Shown here: piece by piece, positions 1 through 9,279 of the stretch
How positions within the stretch are numbered: position 1 is the first letter of the stretch
How the letters are laid out: every line of letters starts with the position of its first letter
From: Gillisia marina
GTDB taxonomy: Bacteria > Bacteroidota > Bacteroidia > Flavobacteriales > Flavobacteriaceae
Direction: 5' to 3'
Assembly: GCF_000258765.1 (NCBI RefSeq)
Contig: NZ_AJLT01000004.1
Span: forward strand, 1 to 42,152
Length of the DNA: 42,152 nucleotides
Translations under genes and position numbers: made by a program
The notes under the pieces: generated by a model
What the model was told of the DNA's origin: nothing
Seen by the model: only the letters and a program-made list of their open reading frames with translations
The model's database searches: none

Positions 1-44
1 AAAAAAAGCAGGATCAAAAGAAAACTCAACAGCCTAAACGATAA
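1..44 (+). CDS. possible 3' end of an upstream plus-strand gene
   Basis: The first bases could be the tail of a gene entering from the left. Two frames give short Lys/Gln- or Lys/Ser-rich tails, one ending at 37 and one at 44, and I cannot choose between them. The case for a gene end is the strong plus-strand terminator hairpin that follows at 75-100. No family can be named from about a dozen residues. Confidence 0.25.
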   Translation, partial: KKQDQKKTQQPKR

Positions 45-74
45 TTAGGCTAAAATTTTAAATTAAAATTTTGG

Positions 75-100
75 AAGCCACCTTTTTTAGGTGGCTTTTT
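75..100 (+). terminator. intrinsic terminator
   Basis: A 7-bp GC-containing stem (GCCACCT at 77-83 with AGGTGGC at 89-95) has a T-rich loop and is followed by a run of five T on the plus strand. It would end transcription of the gene that enters from the left. Confidence 0.75.
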
Positions 101-130
101 GTAGTTAAAAGCATACTAAAAATTTAAGAA

Positions 131-2390
131 CTAAGCTTTTGGAAAATCAATTATTCTAATTCTCTTTATAATTTTTTCACTCAAAGCATACAGCCATTTT
201 AATTGAGTTGTAATTAATTGAACTTCTTGTAATTGCTCTATATTACTTATGTCAGTAGCGTCAGATCCCCTTTTTTCAAGTCCAGAATTTTCATTTATAT
301 TTTCAAATCGTTGCTCAAAATATTGTTGGGCTTCAGTTGTATTATTAGATTCTATAGGTTCTGTATAATCCTCTTCAGAAATTAGACCATGTGCAATATT
401 TAAATTATTAGCTATCTCATGCATATAATTATTAAAATAATCAGAAGCCTTTGTAGTTGGATGGTTTTGGATATATGTACCCATAGATGCAAGCGAGGAC
501 AAAAATGTATGATTTAATACAACCACCTCATAAAATTTGTCCAAATGCATCTGCTTAGACTTTGGCTCTTGAGCCATCCTTTGGAATGCAGCACTTAAAT
601 TTCCACTAGCCAAAAAAGCTCTTTTTCTCGCCAATTTATAAGTAGTGGGAACTGCTCCTTTTTTTTGATAATATTTTTGAATAGAAGTTAAGTATTCTTT
701 ATTTGCATTTAAACTCTCCCCTATTACCGCATTAATACTAAAATATTCCCATGAGGGCCAAAGCACTGCATTTCCTAAGGCTGCTAAACCAGCCCCAATT
801 ATAGTATCTATTATTCTAAACTGAATCACATTAAGCACATCTGGTTTTAAAAGCGCATAAATAAATACCACGCTTAGCGTGATAAAGGTCGCAGAGGTCT
901 TATAATTTCTCTGAACCATGGAAAAAGCAATTATTAAACTTAATATCCCAAGAATAGCATATACTGTTGTGTCCTGAATTAGTAAAACGATACCGGTAGC
1001 AAAGGCCCCTCCTATTAACGTACCTAAAATCCGCTGCTTAGATCGTTGCTTTGTAAGTCCATAATTGGGCCTCATTATCACTACAATTGTAAGTAAGATC
1101 CAATATGCGTTTTGTAAAGAAAAATATGCACCAATAGTAAACCCAATCATTACAACAAGCGCAAGTCTTAAAGAATGTTTAAAAATTGGTGACTTTAAAC
1201 TGAAATTTTCACTTAGAATATTAAGGTCGTATACTTGATGCGAGATAAAACGTTGGGCATCTACATTTTTTATAAAGCCTAATTCCTTAAAATCTTTATT
1301 ACTTAAGATGTGTTCAATCTTTCTAATTTTTTCTACCTGTTTGTATTGATAATCATATAAATTCTTAAGCAGAATAGAACTTTCTAAAGACCCAATTACT
1401 TCTGAAGGTTTTTCTTTATCTATGAGGTCTCTTATCTTTTGAAGATATTCATCCAAAATACCCGTGTTTTTTACTTTTTTTTGAATGTAATAAGAGTTCA
1501 GAAATATGACTCATCCTAGCAGCCATTTCAAAAGTTAAAGACTGAAAAAGTTGTGTTTTTTCAGGATGATTAGATAGAATCTCATCCATCTTTTCATAAT
1601 CCACAGGATTAGCCATTGCTAATTCTAAAATATCGACTAGCTGAATAAATATTAATAATCGCCTACGCTCGAAATTTGAATTTCCCGATGATTTACGTGA
1701 AGAAATTAAAATATCGCGTAGCGTTTCATGATTTACATTTAAATCTGCCTGAAGCTCTAAGAGTCTTTTTTGTAGTTTTTCCCTGTTAGATTTTGCATCC
1801 CATAATTTCCCACGAATTTCCAAATACTGCGCAGTGAGATCTAAGCCTTGAGATAAAAATTGTTCGGTTTCTGCCTTGGGGTTTATCTTATGCCAAGCCA
1901 TCGTCAAAAATAAATACCAAATTCCACCTAAGCCTATTAAAATAGCGCGTTCATAAAATTCGAGCACGTTAAAAATATTTGCAAAACTAAGCACGAGCGC
2001 AAATAACCCTGAAAAACTTATAAGGGAAGCTCTAAATCCATATACTGCGAAATAAGAGAAAGCAAACATAATGACACCTATAATTGGAATAGTAATCCAA
2101 GCTAAAGGATTTAAAAGCGCGCCAATTAAACTCGCCAACACTGCTATGAGAGCAGATAATAAAATTCCGAAATTTCTGTTCCGAAAACTTCCTGTCACAT
2201 CACTTGGGGAACTTAGTAAAGCTCCAAGCGCCAAAGCAAGCCCTATCTCAAAGTAATTCACATAAATTCCGATAATTATAGGAATCGTTATTCCCAAAGC
2301 CAAAATGATTGCCTTAGTGAAATCGGTGCTTTTGAGAAACAATATAGATTCCTTGTAGGATTCCCTAAAATTAAACTTCGGGTACTTCAA
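131..2390 (-). pseudogene. FUSC-family (YccS-like) inner-membrane protein, split by one frame break
   Basis: Two minus-strand reading frames, 1449-2390 (313 residues) and 131-1456 (441 residues), are the two halves of one FUSC-family protein. YccS-like members are usually about 700-750 residues with two sets of membrane helices, each followed by a cytoplasmic helical region. That pattern is visible here: the N-terminal half has hydrophobic helices over about residues 25-165, and the second half has another set after about its residue 90. Deleting one A from the A8 run (T8 at 1475-1482 on the plus strand) joins them into 752 residues, reading SKKVKNTGILDEYLQ across the junction. FUSC proteins resemble aromatic-acid efflux and envelope transport components, but the substrate cannot be told. 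It has no close operon partner. The break looks like a homopolymer error. An A8 run further down the same gene (around 659-666) is in frame. Confidence 0.82.
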
Positions 2391-2563
2391 ATTTTAGTAT
2401 AAATTTTGAAATGTAAAGGTAATGGCAAATGCTGTGAGGAGCGTTAAACTTTTCTGAAAATGCCACGATTTATAGTCTTTAAAACAAGGGAGGACTTAAA
2501 ATTCAATAATTTTATAAGAAATCAATTAAAGGCATAAAAATTACAAATCGAAAATTATAGATT

Positions 2564-3561
2564 ATGAATAAAACAATTTATCTAAAAAATAGGCCTTCCG
2601 GAACTCCTACTCTTAACGACTTTGAATTTAAAGAAGAGCACAAGCCTAGTGCCGGGGATGGCGAATTATTATTGAAAACAAAATATATTTCTGTAGATCC
2701 ATATTTAAGAGGAAGAATGCGAAGTGGAGAATCCTATATAGCACCTTTTGAAGTTAATAAACCTTTAGAATCTGGAATTATTGCTGAAGTGATCTCTTCT
2801 AATAATTCGAATTTTAAAAAAGGGGATTTTGTTAACGGAATGCTGAAATGGAAAGAGTTTCAAGTGAGCGATGGCGCAGGATTAAATAAAGTAGATCCTA
2901 ACTCGGCACCATTGTCTGCATATCTGGGAGTATTAGGCTTAACTGGAATAACGGCGTATTTAGGATTAGAGAAAATCGGGAAGTTAAAAGAAGGTGAGAC
3001 TCTACTGGTTTCTGGAGCAGCGGGGGCTGTAGGTAGTATTGTTGGCCAAATAGGAAAGATAAAAGGATGTAAAGTGGTTGGAATTGCCGGAACAGACGAA
3101 AAAATCGAAATGCTTCAAAATGATTTTGGGTTTGATAATGCTATCAATTATAAAACCACCTCTAATATGAGCGAAGCTATAAAAAAAAGCATGTCCTAAC
3201 GGAGTTGATGTTTACTTTGATAATGTGGGAGGTGAAATTCTGGATGCTGCTTTAGAACACATCAATAAATTTGGTAGAGTTATTAATTGTGGTGCAATTT
3301 CTCTTTATAATGCTACCGAAACGCCTACGGGTCCTAGAAATGAAGGCACTCTCATCAAAAAAAAGTGTTTTAATGCAAGGATTTACTGTTAGAGATTATG
3401 TAAAAGAATTTGGACCTGCGATCAAACAATTAGCAACGTGGCTACAGGAGGATAAAATTAAATATTCTGAAACTATAGTTGAAGGCTTTGATAATACTCC
3501 ACAGGCGTTCCTAGATTTATTTAAGGGTAAAAATAGCGGTAAAATGATTGTGAAGATCTAA
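2564..3561 (+). pseudogene. NADP-dependent MDR oxidoreductase (curA-like), two frame breaks
   Basis: This is a zinc-independent medium-chain dehydrogenase of the prostaglandin reductase/CurA type, which reduces enones or quinones with NADPH. The N-terminal part (YLKNRPSGTPTLNDF and VDPYLRGRM) is typical of the family, and the Rossmann glycine motif SGAAGAVGS lies at about residues 150-158. The frame is broken twice, each time by one extra A in an A8 run: 3181-3188 and 3357-3364. The middle segment (NGVDVYFDNVGGEILDAAL) is therefore read in a third frame. Removing one A from each run gives an uninterrupted 331-residue protein, the normal family length, ending FLDLFKGKNSGKMIVKI. Two breaks of the same kind in one otherwise well-kept gene point to sequence error more than decay. 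It is monocistronic, with a hairpin following at 3567-3602. Confidence 0.85.
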
Positions 3562-3566
3562 ATTAA

Positions 3567-3602
3567 AATTCCTGAACTTTCTTAAAAATGAGTTCAGGAA
3601 TT
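3567..3602. terminator. inverted repeat between convergent genes
   Basis: A perfect 12-bp inverted repeat (AATTCCTGAACT at 3567-3578 with AGTTCAGGAATT at 3591-3602) sits between the stop codons of the oxidoreductase and the small exported protein. The T-tract after it is weak, so termination is likely but not certain. Confidence 0.5.
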
Positions 3603-3618
3603 CCTTGTTTTATTAATC

Positions 3619-4017
3619 TCAGATCGAGTTTCCATTCATTTTATTCCAAATAGTTTTATCATCTATCTTTTTTAGCTTGGAATCATTTATAATCTCAAAC
3701 ACAAGGGTTCCTTGTGGCACTTCAGGATTATTTTCAAATCTTAAAATTATATTTTTATTTATTACAGAGTATTCTCCCCTCCAGATAATATCCGTGAGAA
3801 TAATTTCAGCCAAACCATTTTCAAAGAAACTAATTTCAGAATGACAGTTTATAAAAAAATCTGAATGTTGCGAATCTAAACATTGCTGTTCAGTTTTAAA
3901 ATGAAGATATACAAAAGTTTCATTTTCAAGATCAATAGTACCTTTTGGATGTTCACTTCTCTCACAAAAACTGGCCATCAAAAAGAATGAGCATAAAAAA
4001 AGTAGTTTTATTTTCAT
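3619..4017 (-). CDS. small exported protein, possible lipoprotein
   Basis: This 132-residue protein has an N-terminal signal: Lys at positions 2 and 4, a hydrophobic stretch at about 5-17, then ASFC with Cys at 18. The Cys makes it a candidate lipoprotein, but Phe at -1 is a poor fit to the usual L-A/S-G/A-C lipobox, so ordinary secretion is also possible. The mature part is about 114 residues, mostly predicted beta strand, and carries two further Cys. I recognise no family. It stands alone, flanked by the inverted repeat at 3567-3602 and by the terminator at 4111-4148. Confidence 0.6.
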   Translation of the reverse strand: MKIKLLFLCSFFLMASFCERSEHPKGTIDLENETFVYLHFKTEQQCLDSQHSDFFINCHSEISFFENGLAEIILTDIIWRGEYSVINKNIILRFENNPEVPQGTLVFEIINDSKLKKIDDKTIWNKMNGNSI

Positions 4018-4110
4018 AATTAGACATTTAAGGAAAGTTGTATTTAATTTACTAAATATCAGGCAATTATTAAATAAACTTATGCTCTTTAATTATAACC
4101 ATTTGCTATA

Positions 4111-4148
4111 AAAAATGCTTCCAAAACATTAGCCTTGGAAGCATTTTT
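4111..4148. terminator. bidirectional intrinsic terminator
   Basis: A 14-bp perfect stem (AAAAATGCTTCCAA at 4111-4124 with TTGGAAGCATTTTT at 4135-4148) has a 10-nt loop, and the A and T tracts are part of the stem. It follows the SDR gene on the minus strand and can act in either direction. Confidence 0.75.
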
Positions 4149-4182
4149 ATACCTATTTAATTCTTTCTAAATATTATAAAAA

Positions 4183-4902
4183 TTAAGATTTTGGAGGCAT
4201 AGAAGGCCGCACTTCTATTTTGCTAGGCAAGGTTCTAGGATTCATTTTTAAAAGATCTACGACTAGTTCTCCTATATCCTCTTTTTGAATTTTCCAAGAA
4301 TCCTTCTCACTAGGCTCATGATCATTAAAGTGAGTTGCAACAGACCCCGGCATTATGGTACTTACTTTTATTCCATATTCTCTAAGATCGAGCATTGCTG
4401 CTTGAGTAAATCCTGTTACTCCAAATTTACTCGCATTATATGCCGTACCTCCGGCAAAGAAATTGGTTCCCGCCAAACTTGAAATGGTAATTACATAACC
4501 TTCAGACTTTTTTAAGCTTTCTAAACAAGACTTAATACTATAAAACACACCTGATAAATTAGTATCTATAGTAGCTTGCCAATCTTCTACGCTCAATTCA
4601 TCTATAGGTGCAAAATGCCCTACTCCGGCATTGGCAATCAAAACATCCAATTGTCCCCAGGTATCTTTAACTTTCTTTACTGCATTTTCCTGGCTTTTAT
4701 ATTGTCTAACATCGGCTTCCAAGGCTAAAACCTCTCCGCTTCCTATATTTTTTAAATCCTTAGCAGCCTTTTCTGCAGAATCTAAGCTTCTACTCGTAAT
4801 AGCTACCTTCATACCCAATTTCAATAGAGATTCGGCTACACCATATCCTATTCCTTTGCTACCTCCTGTTATAAGAGCTACTTTTCCTTTATAATTTTCC
4901 AT
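4183..4902 (-). CDS. short-chain dehydrogenase/reductase (classical SDR)
   Basis: This 239-residue NAD(P)-dependent oxidoreductase has all the classical SDR motifs. The cofactor motif TGGSKGIG lies at residues 12-19, NAGVG at 91-95, the catalytic Ser in ITISSLAG near 141-142, and the YNASK motif gives Tyr155 and Lys159. Its length is normal for the family. Ser37-Arg38 after the second strand (AITSRS) suggests a preference for NADP. Its substrate cannot be told from sequence; similar proteins are named 3-oxoacyl-ACP reductase or sepiapterin-reductase-like. It appears monocistronic, with the terminator at 4111-4148 just downstream. Confidence 0.9.
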   Translation of the reverse strand: MENYKGKVALITGGSKGIGYGVAESLLKLGMKVAITSRSLDSAEKAAKDLKNIGSGEVLALEADVRQYKSQENAVKKVKDTWGQLDVLIANAGVGHFAPIDELSVEDWQATIDTNLSGVFYSIKSCLESLKKSEGYVITISSLAGTNFFAGGTAYNASKFGVTGFTQAAMLDLREYGIKVSTIMPGSVATHFNDHEPSEKDSWKIQKEDIGELVVDLLKMNPRTLPSKIEVRPSMPPKS

Positions 4903-5089
4903 TTTCTTTATTTTATTGAATTGATTTAAAACTACTAAAGATCTATTGCCACTAAAAATTTTAGAGACTAATTAATTGTTAATTCTTGGTGAGAATATGG
5001 CTTGCTTACTATGAATGAAGACTTTAAACAAAGCATTAAAATCTTTTATAAATATTAGCCAAAATGGTTTCAAAAAAACTTTAAAGCAG

Positions 5090-5097
5090 TAACTTTG
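5090..5097 (+). promoter_or_regulatory. putative -7 promoter element
   Basis: TAACTTTG matches the Bacteroidota -7 consensus TAnnTTTG. It lies about 80 nt before the TTG start at 5175, so the transcript would have a leader containing a weak hairpin (5111-5120 with 5132-5141). I see no clear -33 TTG at the expected distance. Confidence 0.45.
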
Positions 5098-5174
5098 CGA
5101 TCACCCTTAAAAAGCCTATAAAATGAGCTGATATAGGGTTTCACAATTTGACAGTAACATAAAAAATATATAAG

Positions 5175-5552
5175 TTGAAAAATCCTAAAGCTCAAAAATT
5201 AATTGATAAAATACAACGCGATTTAATGCGCAATGGTTTAGTAATCAATACGCTTGTAGATGATCTAAAGCAATTAAGGCCTTTTGCTATTGAAGAAGAA
5301 AATCCTCTTTTGGCAAAAGTGATTCGATTAACTTTTGAACATATTGAGTCTACAAATTCTTTCGAAATTGCTATTCCAGATGATGAACCAATTGATGAGA
5401 ATGAAGAAGAAGCAACTGCTGCTATTGAATCTACTCCTCAGGAAAGTTTAGATTATTTACTATCCTTGATGCATGACACTTCAATAAAAAATAATGTGAT
5501 CGATCTACGTGAATATAGTCGTGCTTTAACTGAATATGCTGAAGATAATTAA
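5175..5552 (+). CDS. small acidic conserved protein of unknown function
   Basis: This 125-residue soluble protein has a helical N-terminal half (KNPKAQKLIDKIQRDLMRNG) and a very acidic middle (IPDDEPIDENEEE at about 72-84), followed by another helical segment. No signal peptide or membrane helix is seen. The proposed start is a TTG codon: the conserved-looking basic N-terminus begins there, and the next in-frame ATG would remove about 17 residues. The -7 element at 5090-5097 fits this start. I do not recognise a domain. It is followed by a 12-bp inverted repeat before the VTT membrane protein gene. Confidence 0.7.
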   Translation: MKNPKAQKLIDKIQRDLMRNGLVINTLVDDLKQLRPFAIEEENPLLAKVIRLTFEHIESTNSFEIAIPDDEPIDENEEEATAAIESTPQESLDYLLSLMHDTSIKNNVIDLREYSRALTEYAEDN

Positions 5553-5561
5553 TTGTATTTC

Positions 5562-5603
5562 AATGCTATTATATAAGTTTTAATCGACTTTTATAATAGC
5601 ATT
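5562..5603. repeat. perfect 12-bp inverted repeat (hairpin)
   Basis: AATGCTATTATA at 5562-5573 pairs perfectly with TATAATAGCATT at 5592-5603 across an 18-nt loop. No T-tract follows, so it is not a standard terminator. It could be a transcript-stabilising hairpin or a protein-binding dyad ahead of the gene at 5632. Confidence 0.5.
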
Positions 5604-5631
5604 AATATGTCTATAACTAAATTAATCATGA

Positions 5632-6249
5632 ATGAAAAAGGAAGCGAAATCTAAAAAGAAATCGCGAGCGCGTTTACTTCATCAATATTATAGCTACACA
5701 GGCTTTTATAAGTTTGTAGCTAAGAGTGTAAAAAAGGCAATTATTCCGATTATCCTTTTTATCGCAGCCATTTTCGCATTGGATTATTTTGTTCTGGATC
5801 TAGATAAATTATTAGTTACAGTTACCGAAACCTATTCTCCTATAGGTATTCTTAGTGTATTTTTTGCTTCAGAATCTTTACTAGGAATTATCCCTCCCGA
5901 ATTATTTATTGCTTGGGCGGGAAAATCTGAATTCCCTATATTTTATTTATCGCTTTTGGCCGCCGCCTCTTATTTGGGTGGAATTGTTTCTTATTGGATT
6001 GGAGTTGGAATCACTAAAATTCCGGCGGTACATAAACAAATTGAAACCAACATGGCAAAGCATATTAAAAACACTCGAAAATGGGGTGGTTTTTTAATTA
6101 TAGTGGGAGCACTACTTCCCATTCCTTTTGCTATGACTAGTATAGCTGCTGGAATTATAAGATTTCCTTTCATGAGTTATCTTATGTATGGCTTACTTAG
6201 GTTTGTTAGGTTTTATGCCTATGCTTTGGTAATATTTGAAATGGTTTAA
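5632..6249 (+). CDS. VTT-domain (DedA/YqaA-like) inner-membrane protein
   Basis: This 205-residue polytopic protein has a strongly basic N-terminus (KKEAKSKKKSRAR), a first membrane helix at about 36-55, and then the VTT-type core. The core includes the re-entrant ESLLGIIPPELFIAWAG segment, a glycine-rich ASYLGGIVSYWIG helix, and GALLPIPFAMTSIAAGIIRFP near the C-terminus. In the DedA superfamily this fold is linked to lipid scrambling or flipping in the membrane and to maintaining membrane potential. Its exact role here is unknown. It precedes two DUF1206 membrane genes in the same direction with a 56-nt gap to the first, so shared transcription is possible. Confidence 0.8.
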   Translation: MKKEAKSKKKSRARLLHQYYSYTGFYKFVAKSVKKAIIPIILFIAAIFALDYFVLDLDKLLVTVTETYSPIGILSVFFASESLLGIIPPELFIAWAGKSEFPIFYLSLLAAASYLGGIVSYWIGVGITKIPAVHKQIETNMAKHIKNTRKWGGFLIIVGALLPIPFAMTSIAAGIIRFPFMSYLMYGLLRFVRFYAYALVIFEMV

Positions 6250-6305
6250 AACAAGCTTATTTGTGATTTTCAAATTTATATGAACATTATTCCTGATACT
6301 TATTA

Positions 6306-7073
6306 ATGGGCGCACTAAGAAATATAGCTCGCACAGGATATATCGCTAAGGGTGTCATTTATACCATAACAGGTGTATTAACATTTATGGCGGCAATAAA
6401 TATTGGCGGGGAAAAAGCTGGGAAAGAAGAAGTTCTTGATTTTATTAAAAAACAAGACTTAGGTAGCACCTTATTAATTCTTTTGGCTTTGGGACTTTCT
6501 TGCTATGCTACTTGGCGTTTTGCACAAGCTTTTGTGGATCCTCAAGGCAAGAAAGGGAAAAGCAAAAATAAAGGGCAACGTTTTGCTTTATTTGTAAGCG
6601 GACTTAGTTACCTAGGTTTAGCAGGGCTTGCAATTCTCACAGCCGGCGGAAGATCGGGCTCTTCTAGTCTTAAGCATTCCAGTATTTTAACTACAGAAAA
6701 AGGTCTTTGGATTTTAGCAGCAGTAGGTTTAATTTTTGCCGGAAGGGGGATTTACCAGATAACACGACTGTTTAAAACGAATTTTATAAGAAAATTCGAT
6801 TTTGAATCCATGACAGACGAAAAGAAAAGAAAGATTATTAAAAATAGCGCTTATATGGGAATGACTTCCCGCGCAATAATTTTCTTAATTATCGGTTTTT
6901 TTGCCTTAAAAGCAGCTATTACTGCAGATTTAGATGAAATAAAAAACACCTCGGATGTATTTCATTTTATTGAAACCTCCACTTGGGGATCTTTTCAATT
7001 AGGAATGATATCCGTCGGGTTTTTGGGATATGCAGTATACATGTTTCTCTCTTCTAAATATAGAAGTTTTTAA
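6306..7073 (+). CDS. DUF1206 membrane protein, first copy
   Basis: This 255-residue membrane protein is built of three repeated DUF1206 units, each with two helices. The unit starts are visible as ARTGYIAKGVIYTITGVL (about 8-25), FVSGLSYLGLAGLAIL (about 97-112) and AYMGMTSRAIIFLIIGFFAL (about 182-201). Each unit keeps a polar or basic residue at the start of its first helix and a glycine-rich core. A basic, Lys/Gly-rich loop (QGKKGKSKNKG) separates units one and two. The function of DUF1206 is not established. The gene immediately downstream is a diverged paralogue, so the pair is a tandem duplication. Confidence 0.85.
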   Translation: MGALRNIARTGYIAKGVIYTITGVLTFMAAINIGGEKAGKEEVLDFIKKQDLGSTLLILLALGLSCYATWRFAQAFVDPQGKKGKSKNKGQRFALFVSGLSYLGLAGLAILTAGGRSGSSSLKHSSILTTEKGLWILAAVGLIFAGRGIYQITRLFKTNFIRKFDFESMTDEKKRKIIKNSAYMGMTSRAIIFLIIGFFALKAAITADLDEIKNTSDVFHFIETSTWGSFQLGMISVGFLGYAVYMFLSSKYRSF

Positions 7074-7222
7074 GTTTTACAATCCCTTTAAGTTACTTCC
7101 ATTTCCCTAAATAAGATTTCTTTTTTACTCTTCGTGTAAATCTTGAACTTTTCATAATTTAATTATAAAGGGCATATAAAATTATATGTTTTCTGATATA
7201 TTGAACATCCAACCAGAAAATT

Positions 7223-8006
7223 ATGAACAAGAAATTAAAAAACATAGCGCGAACGGGGCTAGTTGCCAAAGGAATTATTTATGCGATCATAGGAATACTA
7301 ACTTTTTTAGCTGCCTTTAATATGGGCGGACAAAAAGCTGGCAAGCTTCAAGTTATAGATTTCCTGGAAAAACAAACATTTGGAAAAATCTTGCTTATTA
7401 TCGTTGCTCTTGGTTTGTTATGCTATGCATTTTGGAGGCTTACTCAGGCTATCAAAGATCCTGAAAATATTGGAAGTGATAAAAAAGCGAAAGTAAAACG
7501 CACGGGCTATTTTGTGAGCGGATTCTTGTATTTAGGTCTCGGAGTTCTTGCATTACTAGACGCCATTGGATCAGCAAATAGCTCTGGAGGATCATCTGGG
7601 GAAGATGGAAGCTTTTTAGGTACTAATACAGGTTTGGTACTATTAGGAATTGTAGGAGTTATATTAATAGGATTAGGTATTTATCAATTTACACGAATAA
7701 AAAAGGATAAATTCGAAAAGAAATTCAGTTCTAAAGCTCTAAGTGAAGAAAAACGAAAAAAAAACCATCTATAATTCTGCTTATTTTGGCCTTGCTGCAA
7801 GAGGAGTTATTTTTTTAATTTTAGGTTTCTTTGCGATTAAAGCTTCCTATACTTCAGATCCCGATAAAATTAAAACCACATCAGATGTATTCTCCTTTTT
7901 AGAAGATTCATCCTATGGTTCTTGGTTACTAGGAGTTGTAGCCGCAGGATTAATAGCATATGCCATTTACACGTTTATGCTAGCAAAATATAGACGCTTT
8001 AACTAA
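7223..8006 (+). pseudogene. DUF1206 membrane protein, second copy, one frame break
   Basis: This is a paralogue of the preceding gene with the same three-unit layout: ARTGLVAKGIIYAIIGIL, YFVSGFLYLGLGVLALL, and AYFGLAARGVIFLILGFFAI after the break. The frame is lost at an A9 run (7756-7764), where the first part ends after 183 residues. With eight As the sequence reads RKKTIYNSAY, matching RKIIKNSAY in the first copy, and continues to a 260-residue protein ending in a YxxxKYR-like tail shared with copy one. The break falls at a long homopolymer and the rest shows no decay, so a sequence-length error is the simpler explanation. It is convergent with the helicase gene, 5 nt away. Confidence 0.83.
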
Positions 8007-8011
8007 TCGAT

Positions 8012-9121
8012 CTATTTAATCTTAGTAAACTTAATGCTAAGCTCCTTCTCCAATTCATAGATCCTTCTGGTTTCCTTTGGATTGACTAAAACCAAAGAAA
8101 TTCCAGTTTTTCCGGCTCTGGCAGTACGTCCACTTCTATGAGTATAGTATTCGGTTTGATCTGGTAACTGGTAATGCACCACAAATGCTAAATTATTTAC
8201 GTCTATTCCTCTGGCGGCAACATCTGTAGAAACTAGTAAACGCAAACTTTTATTTTTAAAGGCTCTCATTACCTTTTCCCTATCTTTTTGAAGCATATCA
8301 CCTTCTAACAGGCCAACTTCATGATTTTTGGAATGTAATTGCTTAGCCAAAATCTTTGCAGCAGCCTTTGTCTTGGTAAATATTATTCCTCTTTGTTTTC
8401 CCTGAGATTTCAGAAAAGAGGCTAAAGTATCTAGCTTATTATTATCGTCCCCGGTTACATAGTGATGAGAAATTCCAGTATTCACAGAATCACTTTTATC
8501 TACAGAGATTCTAAGCGCATCTTTAGAAACGTAGTTTTCTATAATTTCATTAAGTTCTTTTGGAATAGTAGCCGAAAACAACCAAACATTCCTGTCCCCT
8601 TTTGTTTTTGAAAGTATCTTGGTAAGATCATCCTTAAAACCCATACTCAACATTTCGTCTGCTTCATCCAAAACAAGCGTATGAATTTTAGAAATATCCA
8701 ATGCCTTCCTATTCAAAAGATCTATTAGTCTTCCAGGGGTAGCAACCACAATTTGGGTTGGTCTTTTCAATCTTGAAATCTGAATATCGATCTTCTCACC
8801 TCCGTAAACGGCTTCAGTAAATACATTTTCAGAATATTTTGTGAATTTGAATAACTGTTTAGCAATTTGTTGCCCAAGTTCCCGAGTTGGTGCTAATACT
8901 AAGGCTTGAATATAATCTCTACTAGGATCTACTTTGGCCAATATTGGTAATCCAAAGGCCGCAGTTTTACCAGTTCCCGTTTGCGCCTGTCCTACAAAAT
9001 CTATATTTTCTACAGATAAAACCGGGATGGCAGCCATTTGGATTTTAGTAGGATTTATTATTCCTAATTCTTTTAATCCTTTATCGATTTCTTTAGAAAC
9101 ACCTATTTCAGTAAAGCTCAT
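8012..9121 (-). CDS. DEAD-box ATP-dependent RNA helicase
   Basis: This 369-residue protein contains the two RecA-like domains of a DEAD-box helicase and almost nothing else. Motifs in order are the Q-motif region (INPTKIQMAAIP, 22-33), Walker A AQTGTGKT (46-53), PTREL (79-83), TPGR (129-132), DEAD (153-156), SAT (184-186), ARGID and HRSGRTARAG. It lacks the basic C-terminal extension of RhlE- or CsdA-like enzymes, so its RNA target cannot be inferred; rRNA maturation or RNA decay are the usual roles. I place the start at the ATG at 9121. A TTG at 9142 in the same frame overlaps the -7 promoter element at 9140-9147 and is not a credible start. Confidence 0.92.
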   Translation of the reverse strand: MSFTEIGVSKEIDKGLKELGIINPTKIQMAAIPVLSVENIDFVGQAQTGTGKTAAFGLPILAKVDPSRDYIQALVLAPTRELGQQIAKQLFKFTKYSENVFTEAVYGGEKIDIQISRLKRPTQIVVATPGRLIDLLNRKALDISKIHTLVLDEADEMLSMGFKDDLTKILSKTKGDRNVWLFSATIPKELNEIIENYVSKDALRISVDKSDSVNTGISHHYVTGDDNNKLDTLASFLKSQGKQRGIIFTKTKAAAKILAKQLHSKNHEVGLLEGDMLQKDREKVMRAFKNKSLRLLVSTDVAARGIDVNNLAFVVHYQLPDQTEYYTHRSGRTARAGKTGISLVLVNPKETRRIYELEKELSIKFTKIK

Positions 9122-9139
9122 AATTATATTTTGAATTTG

Positions 9140-9147
9140 CAAAGATA
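9140..9147 (-). promoter_or_regulatory. putative -7 promoter element of the helicase gene
   Basis: Read on the minus strand this is TATCTTTG, an exact match to TAnnTTTG, about 18 nt before the ATG at 9121. Confidence 0.55.
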
Positions 9148-9223
9148 CCTTTTCTAATTCAGTTTAAGTATTCCTAAGAAGAAGTTATAATTAGTTAAAA
9201 TATAGCTAAACCAAATGCCTGAA

Positions 9224-9255
9224 TTGTAGATTATAGAAGAGAATAGTTAAATTCG
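9224..9255 (+). promoter_or_regulatory. putative promoter of the YqaE gene
   Basis: A TTG at 9224-9226 is followed after 21 nt by TAAATTCG at 9248-9255, one base off the TAnnTTTG consensus. The same TAAATTCG with the same 21-nt spacing precedes the thiolase gene. Confidence 0.4.
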
Positions 9256-9279
9256 GCAAAACCAAAAAAAACATATACT

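Noticed and set aside
51-73. AT-rich inverted repeat before the first terminator as a separate regulatory site
   Set aside because: It is only A and T and such matches are expected by chance in this composition.
9140-9142. TTG at 9142 as the start of the helicase
   Set aside because: It overlaps the exact TATCTTTG promoter element; the ATG at 9121 begins the conserved MSFTEIG N-terminus.
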